Assembly (NCBI GenBank): GCA_040223695.1
Contig: JAVKFU010000020.1
Location: 124,001-188,000 of the forward strand
Source of the DNA: Deltaproteobacteria bacterium
GTDB lineage: Bacteria > Desulfobacterota_D > UBA1144 > Nemesobacterales > UBA2774
DNA length: 64,000 nt
Direction: 5' to 3'
The notes under the pieces were generated by a model. It was not told where the DNA came from, made no database searches, and saw only the letters and a list, made by a program, of their open reading frames with translations. This document shows positions 52,926-60,925 of this stretch, piece after piece. The position numbers and the translations under genes are program-made. Numbering within the stretch: the first letter of the stretch is position 1; each line of letters opens with the position of its first letter.

Positions 52926-53414
52926 TCATTCGTACCGGATTTTCTGAGCGCTGTATAGAAACCAGACGACGATTATCATCAATGCGGCAAGGGAAACTTG
53001 AAGAACAACCACAGAAGCTATCTTGAAATAGGCGAACTCAGGGCTGACATAGCGTATGAGCCACCCGCCCGCTATATCGCCGAAAGCGGATAGAAACGAG
53101 GAAAGGATTAAAACCAGTTTCCATATATTAGCTATTCTAGAAAACAATATTAAATGGTTAAGCGTAACAAGAATTATGGCCATGGAAAAAAAGTGAAAAT
53201 GGGCTTCCTCAAGCATACCGAGGTAGCTTTTAGCCGGCCTGAAATTTTCCTCAGAGCCCCTGTAATACTCTACGACCGACTCATAACTAAACCCGACCTG
53301 TAGGTACAAGAGTAAATTAGTAATCCATAGGAAAACAAAAAATAAGACGGTAAAAACTATGATAAGCCTTAAGAGTGTATTTTTCCTTATATCCTGGGAA
53401 ATAAAGAAACGCAA
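52926..53414 (-). CDS. Four-helix membrane protein next to FMN-binding protein
   Basis: 162 residues, four hydrophobic helices: LLRLIIVFTVLFFVFLWITNLLL, EEAHFHFFSMAIILVTLNHLIL, IWKLVLILSSFLSAFGDIAGGWL and ASVVVLQVSLAALMIIVVWFL. Helix 2 has HFHFF and a further His (NHL), possible haem or metal ligands. It starts 1 base after the FMN-binding gene and so shares its transcript. Small His-rich membrane partners of this kind suggest electron transfer to the periplasmic flavin protein. Family not named. Confidence 0.65.
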   Translation of the reverse strand: MRFFISQDIRKNTLLRLIIVFTVLFFVFLWITNLLLYLQVGFSYESVVEYYRGSEENFRPAKSYLGMLEEAHFHFFSMAIILVTLNHLILFSRIANIWKLVLILSSFLSAFGDIAGGWLIRYVSPEFAYFKIASVVVLQVSLAALMIIVVWFLYSAQKIRYE

Positions 53415-53415
53415 T

Positions 53416-53979
53416 TTATTTCGGTTCCTTTTTAACGATGTTTCCTTGAAGCAGGCTTACTCGAACGATAGCAAGTATTTGCCGCATGGTCTGAGCCAGG
53501 GAGTTCGACGTTATCGTAGCGCCTGTTATGTTCGGTATATCCTTTCCAAGCCTGATTGAGTCTTTCGCACTCTTGCCGTTAAACAGCTCGATCCAGTTAT
53601 CTCCAGGCATGTACTCAGGGGGTTCGAAGAAAGCCAGAATTTCGGCATGGCTCAAGGTCCCGTCAGGGTTGACCACAAACATAACGGTCTCCGTTTTCGT
53701 CCTAAGAGTATGAGTGTCAATTATAGCATATCCGAGTGTATTGTCCCCCTTTATCCCCTTATAAACTATGAAAAGTCTCGAATTCAGTCTGGAGCGGGAG
53801 ATTGATTCTATTTTCGCGGCCTGCTCATCGGACAGAAAAATTTCTATCTTTTCTATCTCTTCAGCCTGAGGGAATGCCGCTTTAAGAGCCTCATCCCTCT
53901 TCATATAGACCTTGGACGTTGAGAGAGACGGTATCAGTAATAATATTAATAAAGAAATTATTGCAAGCTGCTTGTTCAT
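53416..53979 (-). CDS. Periplasmic FMN-binding domain protein
   Basis: 187 residues. Signal peptide (LAIISLLILLLIPSLSTSK), then an FMN_bind domain of the RnfG/NqrC type. The ITGATITS stretch (residues 151-158) holds the S/TGAT motif whose last Thr (Thr155) receives FMN covalently from ApbE flavin transferase. A TLGYAIIDTHTLRTKTETVMFVV strand and MPGDNWIELFNG follow the family pattern. It would pass single electrons in the periplasm. It lies between a porin gene and a membrane protein, downstream of a terminator-like hairpin. Confidence 0.85.
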   Translation of the reverse strand: MNKQLAIISLLILLLIPSLSTSKVYMKRDEALKAAFPQAEEIEKIEIFLSDEQAAKIESISRSRLNSRLFIVYKGIKGDNTLGYAIIDTHTLRTKTETVMFVVNPDGTLSHAEILAFFEPPEYMPGDNWIELFNGKSAKDSIRLGKDIPNITGATITSNSLAQTMRQILAIVRVSLLQGNIVKKEPK

Positions 53980-54003
53980 TTTGAGACTGTAGTAATTAAA
54001 AAT

Positions 54004-54031
54004 GAGGACGCGGAAAAGTTTCCGCGTCCTC
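54004..54031 (-). terminator. Terminator/attenuator between porin and FMN-binding genes
   Basis: A 13-bp perfect inverted repeat, GAGGACGCGGAAA (54004-54016) and its complement (54019-54031), followed on the minus strand by ATTTTTAATT. This is a typical intrinsic terminator after the porin gene. Readthrough past it would give lower expression of the two downstream genes. Confidence 0.8.
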
Positions 54032-54055
54032 CTCGGAAGTTATATTTAACCAGAT

Positions 54056-55630
54056 TTAGAAAACATATCCAAGGCCGAAATTAAATTGATTTGTGGACTC
54101 GTCGGCCTCGTTGTCCAGCCACTGATATTCCGCCTTCACCACAACCTGCGGTATAGGTTTGTAGTTAAGCCCTATAGTAAGGTCGCTCCTGTCATTAGCA
54201 GGGTCACGCTCGAATCCGGAAGGGACCTGCGCCTGGGTATCGTACTGCTCCCACCTGACAAACGGCGCTAAATATTGAGCGTACTGACTCGAGAAATTAG
54301 CAAGGGAGAGAACATTATACGCGCCAACCAGATAATAGCCCCACTGCTCATCCCCCACAGATTCATCTCCGGTTAAGCCGTTCAGCGCGTTTATTTCCGC
54401 GGCGTCGTCGAGGGCCGTGTAGACGAAAAGCCCCCTCGCTTCTAATCCCCTGTACTGCACCTGTATGTCACCCTCGTACATCTGGAAGAACCCTTTGATC
54501 TTTTGACCGTTGAGAGAGGATTCTGGGTCGTTTACTTTTTGATTCTGTCCCGTATTGCCAAGGAATATAGAACCCGCAACCGTAATGTAAGGGATTGGGT
54601 CATATTCCACTCTGCTTACGAATGCAACGTCATTGAACAGGGCTCTGCTCCCCCTTACGCGCAAAGATCTGTTATTAGCGGCCCTGAATCCTCTGGCATC
54701 AAAACTATTCATAATATAGGCCCTGTAATTGATCGTGCCGGCACTCCGCAGATCTATGTCACCAAAAATGCCGAGCCCGTTTTCCCTCCACGTTGTGGGA
54801 ATTATCTGCGTTTCCACAGCGGGTCTGAACACACCGAAGAAGGTGGTAGGTTCATGCACCTCGTTGATGATTCCGAACGGGGCCAGCATCAATCCCCCGC
54901 GGAGATTCAATTCGGGCCAGAGAAGAAAATCCAGCAGAGCAAACTCGACCGACACCGATCCGTCCTGTCCGTCCTTATTGGACTCGGTCGTCGCGTGTTC
55001 AAATTCAATCTCGGAGTTAAATATAATTCTGTCCGTAAATTTATATCCGAAATAAAGGACCACCCTCTGGGCGTCGACTACATTATTCGCGTTCTCCCTT
55101 ACCTGACCCACAAGCAATTCTCCGTAGCCGCCGATAGAAAGCCCTTTATCTTTCAAATAAACTTTCGATGCGGCGGGGCCGGCCCCATAGAACTGCTCAT
55201 ACGTCGGTTCGGGAACGACAGAAGCAGATTTGATATTGTCTATCTCCTCGGCCAGAATGCTCAGTTTATCTTCTATCGATTGCAGTCTGTCATCAGGGAC
55301 ACCCTCAGATTTAAGCTCCTGGAGCTCCTGAGTTACGCTTTGCAGTTTCTTTTCCAGCTGCTCTATCCGCTCATCCTGGGTCTCTGTCCTGTCCTGTTCG
55401 ACGGTCTGCGCAACCACTGCGGCTTTATTCTCTTCTTCAAATTTATAATCTGCTTGATCATTGATTTTTTGGGCCCTCAGTGTCTGATATTTATCCAGCT
55501 CATAAGAAAAATTCTCCTGACCTTGTGTGAGCTCCCGATTGAAAGCCGTAGCCGGCAAAAGCAGGACAAGAAGAACCGGAAGTATACAGAAAGCTATCCG
55601 ATAGTTATCCATATATAGATATTTGGTCAT
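54056..55630 (-). CDS. Outer-membrane porin with N-terminal coiled coil
   Basis: 524 residues. Signal sequence (FCILPVLLVLLLPATAF), a coiled coil at about 85-140 (DERIEQLEKKLQSVTQELQEL), then a beta-barrel beginning GLSIGGYGELLVGQ and ending NFGLGYVF with the C-terminal Phe needed for outer-membrane assembly. Barrel strands alternate with charged loops, similar to carbohydrate- or phosphate-type porins. ATG at 55630 has GGAGG 10 bases upstream; an alternative ATG is at 55612. It is preceded by a perfect Fur box, so iron scarcity should raise its expression. Confidence 0.88.
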   Translation of the reverse strand: MTKYLYMDNYRIAFCILPVLLVLLLPATAFNRELTQGQENFSYELDKYQTLRAQKINDQADYKFEEENKAAVVAQTVEQDRTETQDERIEQLEKKLQSVTQELQELKSEGVPDDRLQSIEDKLSILAEEIDNIKSASVVPEPTYEQFYGAGPAASKVYLKDKGLSIGGYGELLVGQVRENANNVVDAQRVVLYFGYKFTDRIIFNSEIEFEHATTESNKDGQDGSVSVEFALLDFLLWPELNLRGGLMLAPFGIINEVHEPTTFFGVFRPAVETQIIPTTWRENGLGIFGDIDLRSAGTINYRAYIMNSFDARGFRAANNRSLRVRGSRALFNDVAFVSRVEYDPIPYITVAGSIFLGNTGQNQKVNDPESSLNGQKIKGFFQMYEGDIQVQYRGLEARGLFVYTALDDAAEINALNGLTGDESVGDEQWGYYLVGAYNVLSLANFSSQYAQYLAPFVRWEQYDTQAQVPSGFERDPANDRSDLTIGLNYKPIPQVVVKAEYQWLDNEADESTNQFNFGLGYVF

Positions 55631-55675
55631 CCTTTCACAACCTCCTTCACAATATTGATATTCGTTTTCAAATTC

Positions 55676-55722
55676 AAATTACCAGAACTACGCAGTTTGT
55701 CAAGAAAATGATAATCATTTTC
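55676..55722 (-). promoter_or_regulatory. Sigma-70 promoter with abutting Fur box
   Basis: GAAAATGATAATCATTTTC (55704-55722) is a perfect 9-1-9 palindrome and matches the Fur consensus GATAATGATAATCATTATC at 17 of 19 positions. On the minus strand it abuts TTGACA (55698-55703), a 16-base spacer and TAATTT (55676-55681). Iron-loaded Fur bound there would block RNA polymerase at the porin promoter. Confidence 0.85.
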
Positions 55723-56022
55723 AATAAAGCGACCCTCTTATTTTAACTTTATCGAGAAGCAGGGCTCCGGAAGACGCGGTAACGGTACACCGGGAGATGA
55801 GATGGATGTCCCCCTGCCCCGCTTCTCAAAGTGGACTGGCCTGTTACGGTGATATTTCTTATAATCAGAACAATGACTCCTCTTTAGTTATTCTAAACAC
55901 ATTCAATTACAACTTATATAAAGAAGAAGGGCGGCTAGCTAAGGTAAATAGGGCGATTATTTCAAAAGGGCCGCCCTTCTTCCGGGTGAGGTTTTATCCG
56001 AAAAACTAGTTCATTGATATTC
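55723..56022. other. Intergenic region with a long-stem hairpin
   Basis: 300 bases between the Fur box and the small Cys-rich gene. AAGAAGGGCGGC (55924-55935) pairs perfectly with GCCGCCCTTCTT (55970-55981), a 12-bp stem with a 34-base loop. It is not followed by a T-run, so a terminator role is uncertain. No gene was supported. Confidence 0.5.
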
Positions 56023-56250
56023 TCATGTCCGATTTTTTTCGTAGTTTTTCAAATCCCGGTCGCCAGCAGAGCTTACTTCGAGCGCTTCTATAACCATATG
56101 AGTGAGACTTAACAGATACTTGCGCTCAAGCCTAAGCATAATATGACCTACACTCACATGGTAAAAATCACAGCACCCGCAAACGGAAACATTACCAATA
56201 CTAGAAGACGAAAGAACCACCGGTTTATCAGAATCGCATATATAGCCCAT
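56023..56250 (-). CDS. Small Cys-rich protein, possibly iron-regulated
   Basis: 75 residues: SVCGCCDFYHVSVGHIMLRLERKYLLSL in the centre, with a CGCC cluster and a His that could bind metal. The pattern (Cys-x-Cys-Cys-x3-His-x-x-x-Gly followed by an amphipathic strand) resembles small uncharacterised families seen mostly in Bacteroidota (DUF6686-like). The ATG at 56248-56250 has GAGGAG 7 bases upstream, an excellent site, which favours a real gene. A Fur-like palindrome lies about 85 bases upstream. Function unknown. Confidence 0.6.
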   Translation of the reverse strand: MGYICDSDKPVVLSSSSIGNVSVCGCCDFYHVSVGHIMLRLERKYLLSLTHMVIEALEVSSAGDRDLKNYEKNRT

Positions 56251-56334
56251 CTACAATCTCCTCAACTCTTTTCATTAAACAATCTTAAAATCGATCTCTT
56301 GTTTACATATGATAACAGGCAAACCTTTCATTTT

Positions 56335-56353
56335 GATAACAATATTCAATATC
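56335..56353. promoter_or_regulatory. Fur-like palindrome before the small Cys-rich gene
   Basis: GATAACAATATTCAATATC; its reverse complement matches the 19-base Fur consensus at 14 of 19 positions, both outer GATA/TATC arms included. Weaker than the box at 55704-55722. Assignment is tentative. Confidence 0.35.
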
Positions 56354-56838
56354 ATAATACCAGCCGTAAATAAGCTGTCAAGGAAATAAGCCCGTTCACG
56401 AATACAAATTTGATTCTTACCTGAACGAATAGCGGGGTTCTCATATACCAGAGAGGGGGATAATGTGCCTTCGGGCCAGATAAGGTGGCCAGGGGGGAGG
56501 ATTGCCGCAGATGCTTCTCTCCTTTGCAATGACATCCTTCGACCGGGCTCAGGATGAATGGGCGGATGGCATCCGCCGGCGTCAGGGAGTGAAGCGGCTT
56601 GAGAGGGTGCTCGGTTCGGCAGACATGTTGAGCAGGAATCGTAAAATCACACTACGTGCGTGCGCCCGCTGGTGATAAGCAGGGGAGTTTCCATTCCCCC
56701 CACCTTAGTCCTCCCCCCCATGGGGGGGAGAAAATTGATTGTGCGATGCAGGAATTGGCGGAGGAGTTTCGTAGAAATCAAATATGAACACAGATTCTGT
56801 GCAGAAATCGTAGTATCACACTACGTGTGTGTGCGCGC
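56354..56838. repeat. Repeat-rich non-coding stretch
   Basis: Four repeat types in under 500 bases. (a) CCTTCGACCGGGCTCAGGAT and on (56536-56562), a form of the CCTTCGAC..GCTCAGGA..GAA interspersed repeat widespread in environmental genomes. (b) A perfect 20-bp palindrome, CTCCCCCCCATGGGGGGGAG (56711-56730). (c) A direct repeat around TCACACTACGTG (56634-56665 and 56803-56836). (d) Short repeats of CAGGGAG-GC nearby. No supported gene. Looks like an accumulation site for small interspersed elements. Confidence 0.6.
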
Positions 56839-57486
56839 TCAGGGAGCGACGATATAGAGCCCCCTGCCCTCGCAGCGCGTGGGGTTCGGCTCCCATGCTT
56901 CAATCAGTGCATCACCTTCACTGATCTGTTCCGGGGTCATTTCCGAAATGATCCTGTTCATGGAATCCTGGGCAACCTGAATCTCGTGCGGGGAGCCTAT
57001 CTCGCTCGCTACACCGAACCACTTGTACCCAGCGACCAGGTCTTTTTCTTCCCCGCACCCCTTTTTACAATCGAGAGTGGTGTACGGGATACTGATACAT
57101 GAATATACCGCTCCGAGGCTTATCTGGGCCTGAGCCTGTCCCTGGTCTGCGGATTCACTCCAGAGCTGAACCGCTTTCTTATAACTCCTCCCGACCCCGA
57201 GCCCCTCAAAGTACAAGAGACCCATTGCGTACTGCGCGTCGCAGTCGCCCTCCTCGGAAAGGGGCTTCCAGAACTTGGCCGCAATCCCGTAGTTCCGCTG
57301 CTGATACCAGTTGAGGCCGATCATATATTTATCCTTCTCGGTAAAATCCCTCACGGGGTTTGGCAGCTGGTCGGGGATCTCTTCGGGGATTTCCTTTACC
57401 TGCTGACATCCCGTGCCCAGAAGAAGAAGCAAAAACGCAACAATCACCCTGGTTCTATATCCCCAAAGATCAATCCGCGACATCAT
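56839..57486 (-). CDS. Sel1-repeat lipoprotein
   Basis: 215 residues. Lipoprotein signal (VIVAFLLLLLGTGCQ, lipobox LGTGC). Two to three Sel1-like repeats: NYGIAAKFWKPLSEEGDCDAQYAMGLLYFEGLGV and RSYKKAVQLWSESADQGQAQAQISLGAVY, then DLVAGYKWFGVASEIG. Four extra Cys (CISIPYTTLDCKKGC; CEG) may form disulfides. The frame can be read from a GTG at 57492; ATG at 57484-57486 has a GAGGT site 7 bases upstream and is preferred. Probably a periplasmic scaffold. Confidence 0.85.
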   Translation of the reverse strand: MMSRIDLWGYRTRVIVAFLLLLLGTGCQQVKEIPEEIPDQLPNPVRDFTEKDKYMIGLNWYQQRNYGIAAKFWKPLSEEGDCDAQYAMGLLYFEGLGVGRSYKKAVQLWSESADQGQAQAQISLGAVYSCISIPYTTLDCKKGCGEEKDLVAGYKWFGVASEIGSPHEIQVAQDSMNRIISEMTPEQISEGDALIEAWEPNPTRCEGRGLYIVAP

Positions 57487-57619
57487 TAACACACCTCATA
57501 AGCCTGTTTAAATCCCCGGTTGGCCCTCTTGAGCTGAAAATTATTTTTACAGTCAAATATAGTGGAGAAAAAATCGAAGTCAACTAAAAAATCCATTGTC
57601 TTTCAATAACGGTCGGGAT

Positions 57620-57648
57620 TTGACAAAACAGGATTGAAGTGAAAGAAT
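57620..57648 (+). promoter_or_regulatory. Sigma-70 promoter for metF
   Basis: TTGACA (57620-57625), 17-base spacer, AAGAAT (57643-57648, four of six). Start about 57655, 24 bases before the metF ATG. No SAM or B12 riboswitch fits in this short leader. Confidence 0.5.
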
Positions 57649-57678
57649 TTATGGGCTACGTTTAAAAACAGGCAAAAA

Positions 57679-58614
57679 ATGCGTTTTTCAGAGTACTATA
57701 AATACAGAGAAACAAAACCGGTCATATCCTTTGAAATTTTTCCGCCAAAAACGGAAAAGGGGATGAAGAACCTTGAGGAAGTCCTTAAGGAGCTGGCGGC
57801 GCTTGAGCCGGATTTCATAACAGTGACCTACGGTGCTATGGGCACTACAAGGGACAGGACTCTCGAAATTGCGGCGTTAATTAAAAGCCGTTTCGGTGTG
57901 GAGTCCGCCTGCCATCTTACCTGTGTCGGTGCATCCAGAAAGGAACTGGATCATGTTCTCGGACGAATTTATGACGCAGGGGTCGAGAACATAGTAGCTA
58001 TCCGGGGCGACCCCCCTCTCGGCTCAAACGAATTCGTGCCGCCTGAGGACGGATACACCTACGGATATGAACTGGTCCGCCATATAAGGGAGTTCGAAAA
58101 AATCACTCTCCATAAAAAGCACTTCGGGATAGCTGTCGGCGGATATCCCGAAAAGCACCCCGAGGCCCCCGACATAGGGATAGATTTGGAAAACCTGAAA
58201 AGCAAGGTCGATTCGGGAGCGGATATGGTGATCACACAGCTTTTTTTCGATAATAGCATGTACTTCGATTTCGTCAGCCGAGCAAAATCCGGAGGAATTC
58301 ATATCCCGATAATTCCCGGCCTTATGCCGATTCTTTCGGTAAAACAGATTGAACGAATTACGTCGATGTGCGGGGCGTCCATCCCCCCCGAGCTCAAGAA
58401 GCGCCTGGAGACGTGCAAGAACGACGATGAGAAAGCGCGCAGAGTCGGAATAACCCAGTGCATCAATCAGGCAAGGGAGCTTCTGGCCGGCGGAGCGCCG
58501 GGCATACATTTTTACGTACTCAATAAGTCGGATCATATGAAGGAGATAATCGAGGCCATTCCGGTCAGCGAATTCAAAAATACGGGCGGCAGGTTCGCGG
58601 CGCATAACCCCTAG
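57679..58614 (+). CDS. metF: 5,10-methylenetetrahydrofolate reductase
   Basis: 311 residues, a little longer than E. coli MetF. Visible: SFEIFPPKTEKGMKNL, DFITVTYGAMGTTRD, SACHLTCVGASR, NIVAIRGDPPLG (FAD region), AVGGYPEKHPEAPD, ADMVITQLFFDN, IIPGLMPI and the late C-terminal GAPGIHFYVLN. It makes 5-methyl-THF for methionine synthesis. Followed 21 bases later by the ubiE/menG gene on the same strand. Confidence 0.95.
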   Translation: MRFSEYYKYRETKPVISFEIFPPKTEKGMKNLEEVLKELAALEPDFITVTYGAMGTTRDRTLEIAALIKSRFGVESACHLTCVGASRKELDHVLGRIYDAGVENIVAIRGDPPLGSNEFVPPEDGYTYGYELVRHIREFEKITLHKKHFGIAVGGYPEKHPEAPDIGIDLENLKSKVDSGADMVITQLFFDNSMYFDFVSRAKSGGIHIPIIPGLMPILSVKQIERITSMCGASIPPELKKRLETCKNDDEKARRVGITQCINQARELLAGGAPGIHFYVLNKSDHMKEIIEAIPVSEFKNTGGRFAAHNP

Positions 58615-58635
58615 GAATCTCAACCCGATAAATAC

Positions 58636-59319
58636 ATGCCCGACACAGTCACGCTTTTTAACAGAGTTGCCAAGCATTACGATTCCCTCAATACATTTTT
58701 CAGCCTGGGTATGGACAGGCAGTGGAGAAAAAGGCTCGCGGAGGAGATCAGGGGGTCGTTATACGTGCTCGATATAGCAACAGGCACAGGAGAGGTAGCT
58801 ATCGAGACGGTACGCAAACTGCAGAGGGCCAAAGTCGTGGGAATTGACCCGAGCGGAGAAATGCTCGATCTGGCTAAACAGAAAATCGAATCGGGAGGGG
58901 AATCTGAAAAAATAATGCTCGTGCAGTGCAAGGCCGAGAACCTTCCCTTTAAGGACAATGTGTTCGATGCCGTAACCATAGCTTTCGGCATAAGAAACAC
59001 GGTTGATCCCCAAAAATCACTCTCGGAAATGAAAAGGGTTTTAAAAAAGGGAGGGAAAGCGGGAATAATGGAGTTCGCGATACCCGGCAATAAAATGTTC
59101 GCGCCGCTGTATCTGTTTTACTTTAAGAACATACTCCCAATTGTAGGATCGATCTTCGGGACCGGAAAAGAATACAAATATCTTTCGGAATCAACAGAGT
59201 CCTTCCCACAGCGCGAGAGCTTCACGGAGCTCATGAAAGACGCGGGACTAGAGCCCGAAAAGTCAATCGAGCTTATGATGGGGATAGTTATTATCTATAT
59301 CGGCATTAGAAAAGAGTAG
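58636..59319 (+). CDS. menG: Demethylmenaquinone/ubiquinone C-methyltransferase
   Basis: 227 residues. Signature starts: VTLFNRVAKHYDSLNTFFSLGMDRQWR; SAM motif I VLDIATGTGEVAI; the UbiE-specific AFGIRNTVDPQKSL and VLKKGGKAGIMEF; late KYLSESTESFPQ. Methylates the quinone ring in the last steps of menaquinone or ubiquinone synthesis. Whether the cell uses menaquinone or ubiquinone cannot be decided here. Two genes share this transcript with metF. Confidence 0.92.
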   Translation: MPDTVTLFNRVAKHYDSLNTFFSLGMDRQWRKRLAEEIRGSLYVLDIATGTGEVAIETVRKLQRAKVVGIDPSGEMLDLAKQKIESGGESEKIMLVQCKAENLPFKDNVFDAVTIAFGIRNTVDPQKSLSEMKRVLKKGGKAGIMEFAIPGNKMFAPLYLFYFKNILPIVGSIFGTGKEYKYLSESTESFPQRESFTELMKDAGLEPEKSIELMMGIVIIYIGIRKE

Positions 59320-59328
59320 CCGTTTAAA

Positions 59329-59964
59329 CTAAGGCGCAAGACGCTCAATGGCCCAGGTCCCGTCCTCTAGCAGCTTGTAACGGAGCCTGTCATGGAGCCT
59401 GTTCGGTCTCCCCTGCCAGAACTCAACCGAGTCGGGTATGAGTCTGTATCCGTTCCAGTAGAGAGGTCTGGGAACTTCCCTGTCCCGGTACTCGTCCTCG
59501 ATCTCCCTGAAACGCTTCTCCAGATATTCGCGGTCGGGAATGATACTGCTCTGCTCGGAAGCCCACGCGCCTATTTGACTGCCCCTGGGTCTGCCGGCGA
59601 AATATGAATCAGCTTCTGAACCGGGGACCTTCTCCACCCTGCCCTCGATTCTCACCTGACGCTCGAGCCTGTCCCACCAGAAACAGATAGCGCAATATGG
59701 ATTCGCCGCAAGCTCTTCCCCTTTTCTGCTTTCGGAATTCGTATAGAAGACAAAACCGTTTTTATCGAACCCCTTAAGGAGCAACATTCTGGCTGTCGGT
59801 TTGCCGTCCGCCGAAGAGGTGGCGAGAGTAAAAGCGTCAGGGTGAACGAACTCGGCTTTCGAGGCGGCATCGAACCAGATTTCAAACTGTTTAAAGGGAT
59901 CGGGATCGAGGTCCTCTTCCAGAAGCTCAAATATTCCGTATTGTCTGTTCTGAATCTTACTCAC
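59329..59964 (-). CDS. pdxH: Pyridoxamine 5'-phosphate oxidase
   Basis: 211 residues. FMN-dependent oxidase of vitamin B6 salvage. Visible: RMLLLKGFDKNGFVFYTNSES, PYCAICFWWDRLERQVRIEG, SQIGAWASEQSSII (PLP/FMN site) and the C-terminal WQGRPNRLHDRLRY. The N-terminus is of usual length. Convergent with menG, 9 bases apart. Upstream neighbour on the same strand is the TIGR01777 gene. Confidence 0.95.
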   Translation of the reverse strand: MSKIQNRQYGIFELLEEDLDPDPFKQFEIWFDAASKAEFVHPDAFTLATSSADGKPTARMLLLKGFDKNGFVFYTNSESRKGEELAANPYCAICFWWDRLERQVRIEGRVEKVPGSEADSYFAGRPRGSQIGAWASEQSSIIPDREYLEKRFREIEDEYRDREVPRPLYWNGYRLIPDSVEFWQGRPNRLHDRLRYKLLEDGTWAIERLAP

Positions 59965-59990
59965 TTTGAGACCCCTTAAAATTGAGCGGT

Positions 59991-60884
59991 TCAGGAAAGC
60001 AGGTGTTCCAGGGCCGCCCTTAGCGCCGGATATTTGAATTTATACCCCGACTCCAGAAGCTTTACAGGTTTAACCCTTGCGCTGGAGAGGAGGAGCTCAT
60101 CGGCCATCTCGCCCAATAGACCCTTTGCCAGAAAAGAAGGCAGGGGAATCAACGTCGGACGTCCGAGTACCTCCCCGAGGGTATCGGTAAATTTTTTATT
60201 GGTCACCGGATCGGGCGCCGCGAGATTTACCGGACCCGTAAGATTTTCGGTTGTAATGCAGTGGCTTATCGCCCCGGCTACGTCATCGAGGGCAATCCAG
60301 CTCCAGTACTGCTCCCCGCTCCCTATTTTGCCCCCCAGGCCGAGTTTAAAGGGAAGCAGCATTTTCTCAAGCGCTCCTCCTTCGGGGGATAACACGACAC
60401 CCAGCCTTGTATTTACGACCCTTATTCCCGCATCTATAGCCGGCTTGAGAGCATTCTCCCACTTCACGCTCACCTCAGCCAGAAACCCCTCCCCGGCGCC
60501 GCTTTCCTCCGTTAAAACCTCATCGCCCCTGTCCCCGTAATACCCGATAGCCGATGCCGCAACAATAACAGACGGTTTCGAATCGAGAGATGAAAGGGCG
60601 TCCGATAGAAGCTTAGTACCCTTCACGCGGCTCTCTTCGATTTTCCTCTTTTTTTCCTCTGTCCACCGGCCCGCGATGTTCTCCCCCGCGAGATGAACCA
60701 CGGCACCGTGGCCCTCGAGTCTGCCGGAATCGATCTCGCCAGCCTGAGGGTCCCAGTAGGCAACGTCTTCCTCGAACCCGGACTTGGAGCGCGTAAGCCT
60801 TGTTACAGTATTCCCGTCCTTCAAGAGAAGCGGTATCAGCTCCGAGCCTACGAGTCCGGTCGATCCTGTAATCAGAATTTTCAT
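59991..60884 (-). CDS. TIGR01777-family NAD(P)-binding protein
   Basis: 297 residues of the SDR/epimerase superfamily. N-terminal NAD motif ITGSTGLVGSELI; AVVHLAGENIAGRWTEEKKRKI, SAIGYYGDRGDE and RLGVVLSPEGGALEKML are family-specific, with the C-terminal DUF1731 (TLIPLPSFLAKGLLGEMADELLLSS). E. coli YfcH is a member; its reaction is unknown. Gap of 26 bases to pdxH on the same strand. Confidence 0.9.
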   Translation of the reverse strand: MKILITGSTGLVGSELIPLLLKDGNTVTRLTRSKSGFEEDVAYWDPQAGEIDSGRLEGHGAVVHLAGENIAGRWTEEKKRKIEESRVKGTKLLSDALSSLDSKPSVIVAASAIGYYGDRGDEVLTEESGAGEGFLAEVSVKWENALKPAIDAGIRVVNTRLGVVLSPEGGALEKMLLPFKLGLGGKIGSGEQYWSWIALDDVAGAISHCITTENLTGPVNLAAPDPVTNKKFTDTLGEVLGRPTLIPLPSFLAKGLLGEMADELLLSSARVKPVKLLESGYKFKYPALRAALEHLLS

Positions 60885-60925
60885 AGCGTTGGTATTTCTA
60901 AGGGTATCATATACTGTAAATTATT

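Noticed and set aside
52741-52947. 68-codon plus-strand frame upstream of the four-helix gene
   Set aside because: No ribosome site and no pattern; it overlaps the end of the membrane protein gene on the other strand.
54503-55618. 371-codon plus-strand open frame opposite the porin
   Set aside because: Antisense of the barrel gene; composition is Arg/Ser-rich without pattern, and the porin has signal peptide, C-terminal Phe and promoter.
55797-56009. 70-codon plus-strand frame through the long-stem hairpin
   Set aside because: No ribosome site; part of it is made of the palindrome itself.
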